A stretch of DNA of 64,000 nt from the NCBI GenBank assembly GCA_963817735.1, contig CAWFPP010000013.1, positions 1 through 64,000 of the forward strand, read 5' to 3'. Position numbers and translations under genes: made by a program. Source of the stretch: Bog-473 sp963817735 (GTDB taxonomy: Bacteria; Actinomycetota; Acidimicrobiia; Acidimicrobiales; RAAP-2). Positions 33,884-43,591 of the stretch are shown here, in pieces. The notes below the pieces were generated by a model. It worked only from the letters and a program-made list of their open reading frames with translations. It had not been told where the DNA came from and ran no database searches. How positions within the stretch are numbered: the stretch's first letter is position 1; the number at the start of each line of letters is the position of its first letter.

Positions 33884-36800
33884 TCAGGCGGGCTCTGTCG
33901 CCTCGCTAGGCAGGTAGTCGGCGTTGCCGACGTAGGTGGCGGTGTCGCTGGTGGCGCTGTCATAGACAGAGGTCTTCACCGTCAGGCTGCAGGTGGCGAC
34001 ACCCGACGAGTTGGTCGTGGCGGAGCACCTGGGGCTGCCGGTGCCGTTGAGGGTGAACGTGACCTTCTGGCCGACGATCGGAAGGCCATTGACCGAGGAG
34101 GTCAAGGTGCCGCTGGAGCTGACCGTGGTGTTGGCCCCGCTGGTCGTCGTGGTGGGCGCCTTGGCGGTGAGGGTGGTGCCTGCCTTGGTCACCGACAGGG
34201 TCTCGGCGGTCGATCTCGAGCCAGAGAAGTTGGCGGTGGTCGAGCTATAGACGGCGACGACGGTGTAGCTCCGAGCGGGGAGCTGGGCGGCGGTGACGGA
34301 GCATTCGCCGGTGCCAGAAGACAAGGTGATGGTGCACAGGGTGGTGCTGCCCTCGTTGACCGCCACGGTGCCCGTGGGGGTGGCCCCTGTGGCAGAGACC
34401 GTCACGGTGAATTCGGCCGACGCCTCCGCCCCGTAGGTCACTGGGGTGGTGACGCTCAGGGCGGTGGTGGTCGAAGCAGCGTTCACCACCAGCGTCTTGG
34501 CGGCCGAGCTCGAGCCAGAGAAGTCGGGGGTGGCCGAGCTATAGACGGCGGCGACGGGGTAGCGCCCTGCGGGAAGCTGGGCGGCGGTGAGGGAGCATTC
34601 GCCGGTGCCAGAAGACAAGGTGATAGTGCACAGCGTGGTGGTGCCCGCCTTGACCGCCACGGTGCCTGTAGGGCTGGCCCTTGTGGCCGAGACCTTCACG
34701 GCGAAGTCAGACGACGCCTCCGCCCCGTAGGTCACTGTGGTGAGGCTCAAGGCGGTTCTGGTGGAGGCGGGTGCGACCGCAAAGCTCTGTTGGACCTGGG
34801 GGGCGTGCGAGTACTCGGTATTGCCGGCTTGGTTGGCGTCGATCACACAGGTCCCCACCCCGGTGAAGTTCACGACGGCGCCCATGAGCGAGCAGCCGGA
34901 CGAGCTCGTGTCGAGGCTGAAGGTGACCGGGTTGCGGGACCCTCCGCCGGTTGCGGTGACCTTGTAGTGAGTACCGCCGTAGACGGCGTTGGTCGGCGCC
35001 TTGGAGGTGAAGGTGATGGTCTGCGGAGCCTGCACGTAGCCCGAGACAGGAGCGGAGGGCTCGTACTGGGGATCCTGGGTCAACGCCATGGAGGCGGTGA
35101 CGGCACCCACGGCCTGCGACACCACAATCGGGCACGTCGCGACGCCGGTTGTCTGGCCGGTCCAGGCCGTGCAGCTCTGGGTCCCGAGGCTCAGCGTGGC
35201 CAGCTGGTCGCCGACGGGATTCCCGTTCTGGTCGACGATCTTCCCGGAGAGGACGGACGTGGCGCCGCTGGTGACCACGGTCGCCCCGGTGTACGTCAGC
35301 GTCAGCGCCAGGGGAATGACCAGGTTCACGACCGGGTCGATGTTGGGCTGGACGGTCACGTTCTGGTAGGCCCCCGTGATGGCCGGGGCCCCCGGTATCC
35401 CGGCGAAGGTGGTGAACGGGGCGAGGTTCCATTGGCCAGCAGGGAGCCAGAAGTTGTAGTTGCCCGCCGCGTCGGTCGGCGTCAGCAGGTTCGTGATGTC
35501 GGTGCAACTGCTGCCAATGCCGCCGAACGTCTCGGTCCCCGGACAAGCCAGAACGCCCGACTGCGGCGAGAAGCCCGGTCCACCGAAGGGGCTGGCGGGC
35601 AGCGGGTTCCCGTCGAGGTCCGTGACCCTGCCGGTCACGAAGTCGCCGGAGGGCAAGGGGGTGAAGCCCTCGATGACGAAGTTGTTGATGACGACCTGCC
35701 CGGCTGTGGGCGTGACCTGGAATTGCGCGGAGTTCACGGTCACCGGGCCGGAGTTGGTCTGGACGACTGCGGACGCCACGACGTCGTAGGCCTGCCCGGG
35801 CGTCAACGTCGTCATCCCGTAGCTCGTGCTCGCCGTCACGTCGGCGGAGATCGCACCGCCCGACGTGCAGCTCTGACCGACCTCGCAGGCGGTGACCCAA
35901 GACTGGGTGCCTGCCGGGAGAGCCTTGCCACCGGGGAGCGTCACCGTTCCGAAGAGGCTGGCGTCTTGCAGCGGCGAGCCCGCGAACCAGATGTTCTCGG
36001 GGCTGGTCGCTGCGGCACCAAACGTGTCGAAGGCTTGGAGGGAGCACTGGGTGGAGAAGCAGTCGACTTGATCAGGGTTGCCCGTGACCGGATCGGTGTA
36101 GCTGATGTGCTGGTGGACGGTGTAAATCATCGAGATGTGACCCAAGAAGTCGGTCGTGGTCTGGACCAGTGTGGAGGGATCACACGCAACCGCCGTACAT
36201 TCGTAGAGCGAGTACGTTCCGGTTGTCCCGGCCTCCAACCGGTTGGACGTCACTGAGATCGGCTGATTGTCCACCAGGTCGTTGGTGGTCGAGGGGTAGA
36301 GGTTCCCCAGGAAGAAAGAGATCTGGGCCGAGGGCGCCGGCTCACCCTGGCCGGTGGCCTCGATGGAGCAGGAGGCGACAGCGCAGTCGACCTGGGTGCC
36401 GTTGACATTGATGTCCTGGTTCACCGTGAATGGAGTAGAGGCGAAGGTGCCGGTTCCATCAGTGGAGACGGAGACGTTGTTGGAGGGATCACAGCCTGCG
36501 GATGTGCACTCTTCGAGCTGATAGCCCACATTGGCCTGCAAACCCGACGCCGAGATCGCCACGATCGACTGATCGTTGAGATTGTTGCTCGGCGTCACGT
36601 TCAACAAGGTCCCGCCGCTCCCGAAGGTGATCCCTTGTGTCGGTGGTGGCTGCTGTGGCCCGCCCGTCGCCTCTATGGAGCACCCGACGACCGCACAGTT
36701 GACAGGACTGCCGTTGACGGTGATGTCCTGGCCCACCGTGAACGGGGTGGACACGAAGCTACCGGTGCCGTCGGTCGAGACGCCGACGCTGTTCGAAGGG

Positions 36801-38980
36801 TCGCAGCCCGCAACGTCGCACTCTTGGAGTTGGTAGCTGATGTTCGGTGACAAATTGGTCCCCCAGACGTCCACTATCGACCCGTTGCCGAGCATGCTGT
36901 TCGGCTCCACGTTCAACTGGGGCCCGCTGCTCCCGCCGCCGAAGGAGATGGAAGCGGACGCGGACGGCTCGGGTGGATCCGTAGCCTCGATGGAGCAACT
37001 GCCGGCGGTGCAGCTGAACGCGTTGCCGTTGACCGTGATGGTCTGGTGCACCGTGAAGGAAAGGGGTCCCCCGATGAAGTTTCCGTTGCTGTCTGTTGGT
37101 GCGGGCACGCTGGTGGTCGGGTCACAGCCGGAGCCGTTGCACTCCTGGAGGGTGTAGGGCTCGTTGGATGCCAGGCCCATGTCCGAGACCGACACGGTCT
37201 GCCCATCGCTCAACCCCATGTTCGGATTGGAGTTCAACTGGGGCCCGCTGCTCCCGCCGCCGAAGGAGATGGAAGCGGACGCGGACGGCTCGGGTGGATC
37301 CGTAGCCTCGATGGAGCAACTGCCGGCGGTGCAGGTGAACGCGTTGCCGTTGACCGTGATGGTCTGGTGCACCGTGAAGGAAAGGGGTCCCCCGATGAAG
37401 TTTCCGTTGCTGTCTGTTGGTGCGGGCACGCTGGTGGTCGGGTCACAGCCGGAGCCGTTGCACTCCTGGAGGGTGTAGGGCTCGTTGGATGCCAGGCCCA
37501 TGTCCGAGACCGACACGGTCTGCCCATCGCTCAACCCCATGTTCGGATTGGAGTTCAACTGGGGCCCGCTGCTCCCGCCGCCGAAGGAGATGGAAGCGGA
37601 CGCGGACGGCTCGGGTGGATCCGTAGCCTCGATGGAGCAACTGCCGGCGGTGCAGGTGAACGCGTTGCCGTTGACCGTGATGGTCTGGTGCACCGTGAAG
37701 GAAAGGGGTCCCCCGATGAAGTTTCCGTTGCTGTCTGTTGGTGCGGGCACGCTGGTGGTCGGGTCACAGCCGGAGCCGTTGCACTCCTGGAGGGTGTAGG
37801 GCTCGTTGGATGCCAGGCCCATGTCCGAGACCGACACGGTCTGCCCATCGCTCAACCCCATGTTCGGATTGGAGTTCAACTGGGGCCCGCCGCCGCCACC
37901 GCCCTGAGTGGGGTAGCCCTGGTACAGCACGGCCACCTGGTGCTGCAGGTTGAGCGTCCAGTTCGCCTCCTCGCCGGCGCTGAAGGTGACCGCCCCCGAA
38001 CCCGGGGTGCTCCCGTCGAGCGTGGAGTCGAGCAGCGTTGCACTGGTGCCGGTGCTCGTCTGGTTCTGAATGTCGGGTGGAGCGTTGTTCGGTGTCCCGG
38101 TCACGGTGACGTTGGGGAGGCTGATGATGGCAGCCGTGCTCGACGTGTTGTTCAAGACGGCCCTGAAGTCATACTCGTCGGCGACGACAGGGTGGTTCAA
38201 CGTCCATTGGGACCCGGGATTCGGGAACGTCGTCGGCGCCGACGACAGGCAGGCCGCGGTCCCCGGATCGGGCTGCGGGCAATTCGGGACTGGATTACCA
38301 GAACCCGTGTCCGTGACGGACGCAGACACCATGCCGGTCTGACCCGAAGAACTCCACTGCACCGACAACTGGGCCGCCGCGGTGCCAAGGTCGCTCGCCC
38401 GGGCGGTGACGCCGACGGTCATGGTCTGGGTGCCTCCAGCGGCCACCGACGCAGTGTTGACCGTCCGGTAGGAATCGAATCCAGGGCTAAAGGTGATGGG
38501 AGTGAACGAGCCCAAGTTCGCGGTGAGCTGATACGGCCCAGGGCAGCCCTCGCCGGGGAACGCGGCTTCGCTCCAGGTGAACGGCAGGGACGCCGTTTCC
38601 GCGGTCACGCCGGGGCATCCGCCAGCCGACGAGAAGTTGGACGCGGGGTTGCCACTCTCGACGCTGATCTCGGGGTTCGTGATCGCCACCTGGGAAGGAC
38701 TACCCATTTGAAACGCCCACCCGGCCGATCCACTCAGCGAGTCGGTGGCGGACACGCTCTGGGTGGTCACCGCAGTATTGGGCGCGACGGTCGAGCTGTC
38801 GATGTCCTGACCTGATGCCTGAAGATTGAGGGAAGTGGGCTGCGCCTGGGCGGGCCCGCTCGCCACCAGCAACCCGAGCACCAGGGTCAGCACCATCAAT
38901 AAGGGCGCTATGAGCAGACGCCTCGCCCACAACTGTCCGTCTCGGGAAGTGGAGCCGTTCGCACAACCTTGCTTGTCCAT
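33884..38980 (-). CDS. Giant secreted repeat protein (Ig-like and neocarzinostatin-like repeats)
   Basis: A 1698-aa exported protein. A signal or anchor helix (about 20-46, LLIAPLLMVLTLVLGLLVAS ending AQA) is followed by a beta-sandwich region (about 50-355). Next are six or more about 107-residue repeats (about 365-1010) with GLSDGQTVSVSDMGL, LQECNGSGCDPT and CSIEATDPPEP, resembling the neocarzinostatin-type fold with paired Cys. A further beta region holds a carboxypeptidase-regulatory-like segment, and C-terminal Ig-like repeats follow (about 1390-1690, LSLTTVTYGAEASSDF; TGTVAVKAGTTTLCTITL). No LPXTG or C-terminal anchor is seen. Probably a surface or adhesin-type protein, ligand unknown. 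Confidence 0.85.
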   Translation of the reverse strand: MDKQGCANGSTSRDGQLWARRLLIAPLLMVLTLVLGLLVASGPAQAQPTSLNLQASGQDIDSSTVAPNTAVTTQSVSATDSLSGSAGWAFQMGSPSQVAITNPEISVESGNPASNFSSAGGCPGVTAETASLPFTWSEAAFPGEGCPGPYQLTANLGSFTPITFSPGFDSYRTVNTASVAAGGTQTMTVGVTARASDLGTAAAQLSVQWSSSGQTGMVSASVTDTGSGNPVPNCPQPDPGTAACLSSAPTTFPNPGSQWTLNHPVVADEYDFRAVLNNTSSTAAIISLPNVTVTGTPNNAPPDIQNQTSTGTSATLLDSTLDGSTPGSGAVTFSAGEEANWTLNLQHQVAVLYQGYPTQGGGGGGPQLNSNPNMGLSDGQTVSVSDMGLASNEPYTLQECNGSGCDPTTSVPAPTDSNGNFIGGPLSFTVHQTITVNGNAFTCTAGSCSIEATDPPEPSASASISFGGGSSGPQLNSNPNMGLSDGQTVSVSDMGLASNEPYTLQECNGSGCDPTTSVPAPTDSNGNFIGGPLSFTVHQTITVNGNAFTCTAGSCSIEATDPPEPSASASISFGGGSSGPQLNSNPNMGLSDGQTVSVSDMGLASNEPYTLQECNGSGCDPTTSVPAPTDSNGNFIGGPLSFTVHQTITVNGNAFSCTAGSCSIEATDPPEPSASASISFGGGSSGPQLNVEPNSMLGNGSIVDVWGTNLSPNISYQLQECDVAGCDPSNSVGVSTDGTGSFVSTPFTVGQDITVNGSPVNCAVVGCSIEATGGPQQPPPTQGITFGSGGTLLNVTPSNNLNDQSIVAISASGLQANVGYQLEECTSAGCDPSNNVSVSTDGTGTFASTPFTVNQDINVNGTQVDCAVASCSIEATGQGEPAPSAQISFFLGNLYPSTTNDLVDNQPISVTSNRLEAGTTGTYSLYECTAVACDPSTLVQTTTDFLGHISMIYTVHQHISYTDPVTGNPDQVDCFSTQCSLQAFDTFGAAATSPENIWFAGSPLQDASLFGTVTLPGGKALPAGTQSWVTACEVGQSCTSGGAISADVTASTSYGMTTLTPGQAYDVVASAVVQTNSGPVTVNSAQFQVTPTAGQVVINNFVIEGFTPLPSGDFVTGRVTDLDGNPLPASPFGGPGFSPQSGVLACPGTETFGGIGSSCTDITNLLTPTDAAGNYNFWLPAGQWNLAPFTTFAGIPGAPAITGAYQNVTVQPNIDPVVNLVIPLALTLTYTGATVVTSGATSVLSGKIVDQNGNPVGDQLATLSLGTQSCTAWTGQTTGVATCPIVVSQAVGAVTASMALTQDPQYEPSAPVSGYVQAPQTITFTSKAPTNAVYGGTHYKVTATGGGSRNPVTFSLDTSSSGCSLMGAVVNFTGVGTCVIDANQAGNTEYSHAPQVQQSFAVAPASTRTALSLTTVTYGAEASSDFAVKVSATRASPTGTVAVKAGTTTLCTITLSSGTGECSLTAAQLPAGRYPVAAVYSSATPDFSGSSSAAKTLVVNAASTTTALSVTTPVTYGAEASAEFTVTVSATGATPTGTVAVNEGSTTLCTITLSSGTGECSVTAAQLPARSYTVVAVYSSTTANFSGSRSTAETLSVTKAGTTLTAKAPTTTTSGANTTVSSSGTLTSSVNGLPIVGQKVTFTLNGTGSPRCSATTNSSGVATCSLTVKTSVYDSATSDTATYVGNADYLPSEATEPA
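36911..37873 (-). repeat. Three tandem 321-bp near-identical repeats
   Basis: Units start at 36911, 37232 and 37553, each 321 bases (107 codons), differing by eye at one base (CAGCTG versus CAGGTG). They encode the neocarzinostatin-like repeat; neighbouring repeats in the same gene are much more diverged, so this is a recent tandem expansion and should be prone to copy-number change. Confidence 0.93.
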
Positions 38981-39374
38981 GGGCGTACCTTTCGTCCACG
39001 AACGTTGGCCGTCCGTTGTTGTCAGTCTTCACAGCGATGCCAACGAGGAACAGGGTCTTTGGGCCACAGATGATCGGGACTTTGGTCCCGACCGTCCGAT
39101 GGACACATGTGGTCGCCGTTTCAACCGAGAACACACGGACGGAGTCGCCCGGACTGGCCATGCAGACCCCCACTCGAGAGGATCACCTATCCGTTGTGAT
39201 CAACATTTGCGGAGCACCTCAGCAGCGATGAATCGTCTCACCCTCGTCTGTCCAAATTCCCTGCCATTAACTCGGACCGAATCGATTGGACGCCACGGAT
39301 CATCTTGATGAGGCGACAGGTCAGAGCGGTGTCAGAAATGGCTCCGACAGGGCGGACTGACTACCCCAGGTGAG
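38981..39374. other. Intergenic, promoter region of the giant gene
   Basis: 394 bases upstream of the minus-strand giant gene. No gene or clear repeat is seen; short open frames have no ribosome site. Confidence 0.4.
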
Positions 39375-39530
39375 CAGTGAGTCCGATTCGGTCGCTCTCA
39401 CACCTCTCCAGCAGGACTTTCTCGTTCTGAGAGGACCAGCTGTCCCTAACCTGTCCAGAACTGCGACGCTCAAGCCCGTGCGGGAAAGCCATCTGAACTC
39501 TCGCCGGGCGCTTGGCAGGTGCGCGGGTCC
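39375..39530 (+). pseudogene. Integrase 5'-end remnant, copy 3
   Basis: A second decayed copy of the integrase upstream and start region. GAGTCCGATTCGG and CACCTCTCCAGCAGGA match copy 2; CTGTCC(C)TAACCTGTCCA and GCTCAAGCCCGTGC match the region before the intact gene; SPGAWQVRGS corresponds to SPGVWQVRVS. No longer open beyond that. Confidence 0.75.
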
Positions 39531-39854
39531 TTCGGTTTACGGCGCCGCGGTGTTCACGATCACCACTTCCACGCTGGCCGGACGGCTCAGGCTTGCCCCT
39601 CGCTTCATCACGGGGGCGGGCGAGGCCATCGGCTCCCTGCTCCTCTTCACACCAATATCATTCGTCGAATCGAGTTGCTCCTTCCGGTCCGGGTCCTGAT
39701 GCTGAGCGCGCACATCCCCGTCGCGTCCAACCGACGTGCGCACTCGGTCGCGCCGCACGTCTCGCCCGCAGGCGCCCGCGCCGTGATCACACATCGACCC
39801 GACACCAGACTACGCCGCGGCGCGTCCTAAGCGCACTCGCAAGGCCGATCTCTC
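39531..39854. other. Intergenic, no gene seen
   Basis: 324 bases between the integrase remnant and the antiporter gene. Short open frames on both strands show no family resemblance or ribosome site. It may mark the island-chromosome junction. Confidence 0.4.
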
Positions 39855-41156
39855 GTGGCGCACGGGCTGAACGTGGCGGTACTCGCCGTGATCGCAGGCT
39901 GCTTCATTCTGTGGGGCCTGGTCTCGGCCCGCCTCGAGCGGTGGAATGTCTCCGCTCCTATCGCATTCGTCGTCCTCGGGGTGGTCGTCACCCACGGACC
40001 CGTTGAGCTCGTGCACTTCCAACTGAGCTCTTCGGACATCCGCTCCCTGGCGGAGGTCACCCTCGCGCTCGTCCTCTTCACGGACGCCTCGCGGGTCAAC
40101 GCCCGCAGAATGCGGGGTGACATCGGCCTCCCGGTCCGCCTACTCGTCATCGGGCTGCCGCTCACGATCGGTGCGGGTGCCGCTGTCGCTTTCGGGCTCT
40201 TTCATGGCAGCGGGATCTGGGTCGCCGCCACCATCGCCGCCATCGTGGCCCCAACCGATGCTGCCCTTGGCGCTTCGGTCATGGAGGACGAACGGGTGCC
40301 GTCAGGAGTACGGCGCCTCCTGAACATTGAGAGCGGGTTGAACGACGGCATCGTGACGCCGTTCGTCAATCTCTTCATCGCAGGAGCAGCCGCGGAGGAG
40401 GGAGTGCACGGTTCTGTATCCGTCGCAGCCTCGGCCGTCGATCTCACGGGGGGCGCCGCGCTCGGAGTCGGCGTTGGCGTGACCGGTGCCGTCCTCCTCA
40501 CCCTGGCCCGGCGCCACGACCTCAGCGCTCCCGCCTTCCGGCCGCTCGCCGTCCTCGGCCTGGCGGTTCTGGCCTATTCGACGGCTCTCGTCGCCGGCAC
40601 GAACGGCTTTGTAGCCGCCTTTTTGGCGGGCATGGCGTTCGGCACGGTCGACCGTCAGAGCGACGAGGGCAGCCTCGGTTTCACCGAGGAGACGGGCACC
40701 GCCATGTCGCTCCTGGTCTGGTTTCTGTTCGGCTCCGCCATGCTGATTCCCGGCCTCGAACACGCCGGCTGGCCGGACGTCGCGTTCGCTCTCCTTGCGC
40801 TCACCGTCATCCGTATGGTGCCGGTCGCCCTGGCCCTCGTCGGCGCCGGATTGGACCGGTCCACCGTCGCCTTCGTCGGCTGGTTCGGTCCACGCGGCCT
40901 GGCTTCAGTCGTATTCGGCCTCATTGCGTATGACACCTTGGACCCGGCGGAGTCGAAGGTCGTCCTCGCCGCTGTCACCGTCACGGTGGCGCTCAGCGTG
41001 CTGCTGCACGGCCTCAGCGCCTCGCCATTCGCCGCACGTTATGGGAAGAGGGCCGGCCGGCTCCACCCGGAACACCGCGAGCACACGGCGAAGCAGGCAC
41101 TCCGGACCAGGCCACTGCGACCGGGGTCGACCCCCCGGACCCAGGACCAGGCGTAA
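39855..41156 (+). CDS. Na+/H+ (cation/proton) antiporter, CPA1/CPA2 type
   Basis: A 433-aa integral membrane exchanger with about 12 helices. Family motifs are LALVLFTDASRVNARRM, AAIVAPTDAALGASVMED (the cation-binding Asp), IESGLNDGIVTPFV (second Asp), GFVAAFLAGMAFG and FVGWFGPRGLASVVFGLIA. It would swap Na+ or K+ for protons across the cell membrane, for pH or salt homeostasis; ion preference cannot be read. The C-terminus (about 405-433) is short, polar and basic. GTG start at 39855 is the only good one. Single-gene unit. Confidence 0.92.
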   Translation: MAHGLNVAVLAVIAGCFILWGLVSARLERWNVSAPIAFVVLGVVVTHGPVELVHFQLSSSDIRSLAEVTLALVLFTDASRVNARRMRGDIGLPVRLLVIGLPLTIGAGAAVAFGLFHGSGIWVAATIAAIVAPTDAALGASVMEDERVPSGVRRLLNIESGLNDGIVTPFVNLFIAGAAAEEGVHGSVSVAASAVDLTGGAALGVGVGVTGAVLLTLARRHDLSAPAFRPLAVLGLAVLAYSTALVAGTNGFVAAFLAGMAFGTVDRQSDEGSLGFTEETGTAMSLLVWFLFGSAMLIPGLEHAGWPDVAFALLALTVIRMVPVALALVGAGLDRSTVAFVGWFGPRGLASVVFGLIAYDTLDPAESKVVLAAVTVTVALSVLLHGLSASPFAARYGKRAGRLHPEHREHTAKQALRTRPLRPGSTPRTQDQA

Positions 41157-41189
41157 GCGGTTCGCCGTTTCAATTCGGCAACCCGGGTT

Positions 41190-42593
41190 ATGCGGGCCAT
41201 GACCCAGCTGAATCGCACAACAGAGCATCTCCTCCATCAAGATGGAATGTGCTGGACCGATACTCACTCCGTGGGTGATGGATCTCGTCTCTCGAATCCC
41301 TCCGACCCGGTGTGTCGCATGGTTCGAAATGAGGCCGGCCTGATCACCGAAGTCGACGACTCGGTGATCGGCCTCTTGGGATGGCGTCCTGATCAGCTGA
41401 TAGGGACCCCTTCGACGGCCCTGATATCCCAACGACCAGGCGAGCGCGGTCAGTACCTGGTTCGCAATGATCAAGGTGCCGGGATCGACCCGCAAGTGGC
41501 GCGGGCGCTACCGCACTGTTGAGGGCAAGTGGCGCTGGATCGAGACGATCAACACGAACCGACTCGACGATCCCACGGGCCCCGGAGTGTTCACGACGAT
41601 CCAGCCGGGCCAGGCTGACTTCGTCAGCGTCGAAGAGGAATTGCGCGCACGCGAAGAGCTGATCAGCCGCCTGTCGGACGCCCTGCCCGTCGGGATCTTC
41701 CAGGTCGACGCTGATCGCCGCGTCTTCGCGACCAACGGCCGCCTGCACCAGATTTTGGGCAGTCCCCCTTCGGGGGACCTGGCGAGCCAATTCGCCGTTG
41801 TCGGCGAGGGCGACTGGCCCCGGCTTGAGGCGGCCATCGACATGGCGCTGAGGGGTGAGGTCGTCGACGATCTCGAGCTTCGCTTCCGCGTCGCTTCCCC
41901 GCCCGACCTCACCCCGTCCGGCCGTGCCAGGTGAGCCTGCGTCCTCTCACCGACGGAACGAACGCGGTTACCGGGCTGATCGGCACGCTGAGCGACGTCA
42001 CGGACAGCGTGGGACTTCGCCGCGAGCTCGAACTACGCGCCTCGAGGGACTCTCTGACAGGGAGCCTGAACCGTGGCGCCACCTTCGAGCTCCTCGACCG
42101 GGCCCTGAGTACCGCGGCCAGATCGAATACTGGGGTCGCCGCCATCTACATCGACCTCGACGGGTTCAAGCGCATCAACGATTCCTATAGTCACGCCACC
42201 GGCGACCTGGTTCTTGTTGCAACGAGCGAGAAGGTCCGGTCGATTCTCCGGGCCGAAGACGTGGCCGGTCGTCTGGGAGGAGACGAGTTCCTCGTCGTCT
42301 GCCCGGGAATCTCCAAGGCTGGCGAAGGTCTCGCGGTCGCCGAGCGGATCGCGACCTCGTTGCACTGCCGAATGCCCGTGACGGACGGAGACGTCATGCT
42401 GCGGGCGAGCGTCGGATTCGCCTGGACCATCGCGATCGACGAGTCACCTGATGCGCTCGTAGCCCGGGCCGATGCTGCGATGTACAAATCGAAGCTCGAT
42501 GGCAGGGGCTCGGTCGTGCAGGGACCCTCTGGCGGGGGAGATGTGACCATTCATTTTGGCACTCGAACGCGCCGAGGGCGCAGTAGCCTTTAG
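41190..42593 (+). pseudogene. PAS-PAS-GGDEF diguanylate cyclase (two frameshifts)
   Basis: Three overlapping frames reconstruct one protein. Segment 1 (41190-41430) is a PAS start (VDDSVIGLLGWRPDQLIGTP). Segment 2 (from about 41430 to 41925) continues NDQASAVSTWFAMIKVPGST, then RYRTVEGKWRWIETI and a second PAS-like part. Segment 3 (about 41925-42593) carries the GGDEF domain: RDSLTGSLNRGATFELL, YIDLDGFKRIND and RLGGDEFLVV. The signature motif is intact, so the enzyme once made c-di-GMP. The breaks are near 41430 (two bases missing or one extra) and near 41925 (one base missing). They could be real decay or assembly errors. Confidence 0.8.
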
Positions 42594-42620
42594 TCAGTTC
42601 CTTCGACATAAGGAGAACGA

Positions 42621-43028
42621 GTGCTTGCGACCAGCTATCAATATCCGATTCTCGACTTCTTCCTGACGATGCTGTACTTCTTCCTCTTCATCATCTGGAT
42701 CTGGCTGCTCATCATGGTGTTCATGGATGTGTTCCGGAGCCACGACCTGGGTGGCTGGTCCAAAGCCCTATGGGCCATCTTCATCATCGTCATCCCGTTC
42801 CTCGGCGTTTTCGTGTACCTGATCGCACGAGGCGGGAAGATGCACGAACGCCAAGCCCAGGAGGCAGCGGCGCAGCAGAAGGCCTTCGACCAGTACGTGA
42901 AAGAGGCGGCCGGCACGAGCGGCGGGAACACTGCCGACCAGCTGTCCAAACTGGCGGACCTCAAGTCCCAAGGTGTCCTCACCGACGCCGAGTTCGACGC
43001 GGAGAAGGCCAAGATCCTGGCGAGCTGA
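42621..43028 (+). CDS. PLDc_N / SHOCT membrane protein
   Basis: A 135-aa protein with two helices (LDFFLTMLYFFLFIIWIWLL; ALWAIFIIVIPFLGVFVYLI) forming a PLDc_N-type membrane hairpin with DVFRSHDLGGWSKA between them, then a coiled segment (ERQAQEAAAQQKAFDQYVKE) and a C-terminal SHOCT domain (about 105-134, LSKLADLKSQGVLTDAEF). Common in actinobacteria; function unknown. GTG 42621 follows AAGGAG at 6 bases. It lies directly behind the broken cyclase gene. Confidence 0.85.
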   Translation: MLATSYQYPILDFFLTMLYFFLFIIWIWLLIMVFMDVFRSHDLGGWSKALWAIFIIVIPFLGVFVYLIARGGKMHERQAQEAAAQQKAFDQYVKEAAGTSGGNTADQLSKLADLKSQGVLTDAEFDAEKAKILAS

Positions 43029-43591
43029 GCGGAGGTCGCGACGGCGTCCGATCTCCACACGCTCCTGGCACCTCTGGTTTGGTGGAATCTCCATCTCGGC
43101 GGAGATGACGACCGCCAGGGAGAGCGGGCGCGCCGGAACACCAGCCGTGCACCCGGTTCCGCGCTGACACAGCCATTGACCATGAGCGGTGCGACCCGGC
43201 CGCCGGGGCCAGGCGCGGACGAGACGGGTCGAGTCCCGCAACCGGCAGATGCAACCCGTGCTGCGCGAACCGATATTGGATCCTCACTCCGTAGGCACTG
43301 ATCGACTGCTGCACAACACACGGACACGAACACGTTCCACAGCGATCCCACAGCGATCCCACAGTCGGACCCTCGTCCGTCTCGCGTTACTTTGATTCCT
43401 AGTCGGAGTGAACCGGATCGTCTGCTCATGTTGTGCCCTGGCATGACGGCGAGCGCCGGTAGCAACCACACCGCATTCGGAAGGTCGATCCACGGCACGC
43501 CAGATGGACGAAACGGGTAACGCACGGTGATGGAACAGAGTCGCATCGAGACACAACAAACCTTTTGCGCCCCCCCGTCGTAGAGCCGTAC
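43029..43591. other. Intergenic, no gene seen
   Basis: 563 bases. It includes a tandem CACAGCGATCC repeat (about 43338-43364). No frame with family resemblance or ribosome site. The promoter for the ATP-grasp gene should be at its right end. Confidence 0.4.

Noticed and set aside
36911..37873. CRISPR-like regular repeats
   Set aside because: Units are 321 bp, contiguous and protein-coding. No short-repeat/spacer array was seen anywhere in the window.
37046..38815. Long plus-strand open frame (589 codons) opposite the giant gene
   Set aside because: It is antisense to the repeat protein, itself repeats with the same 321-bp period, and has no family features or ribosome site. A GC-rich shadow.
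43338..43364. Tandem CACAGCGATCC repeat as an iteron or origin
   Set aside because: Only two units, no replication gene nearby, and no AT-rich unwinding region.
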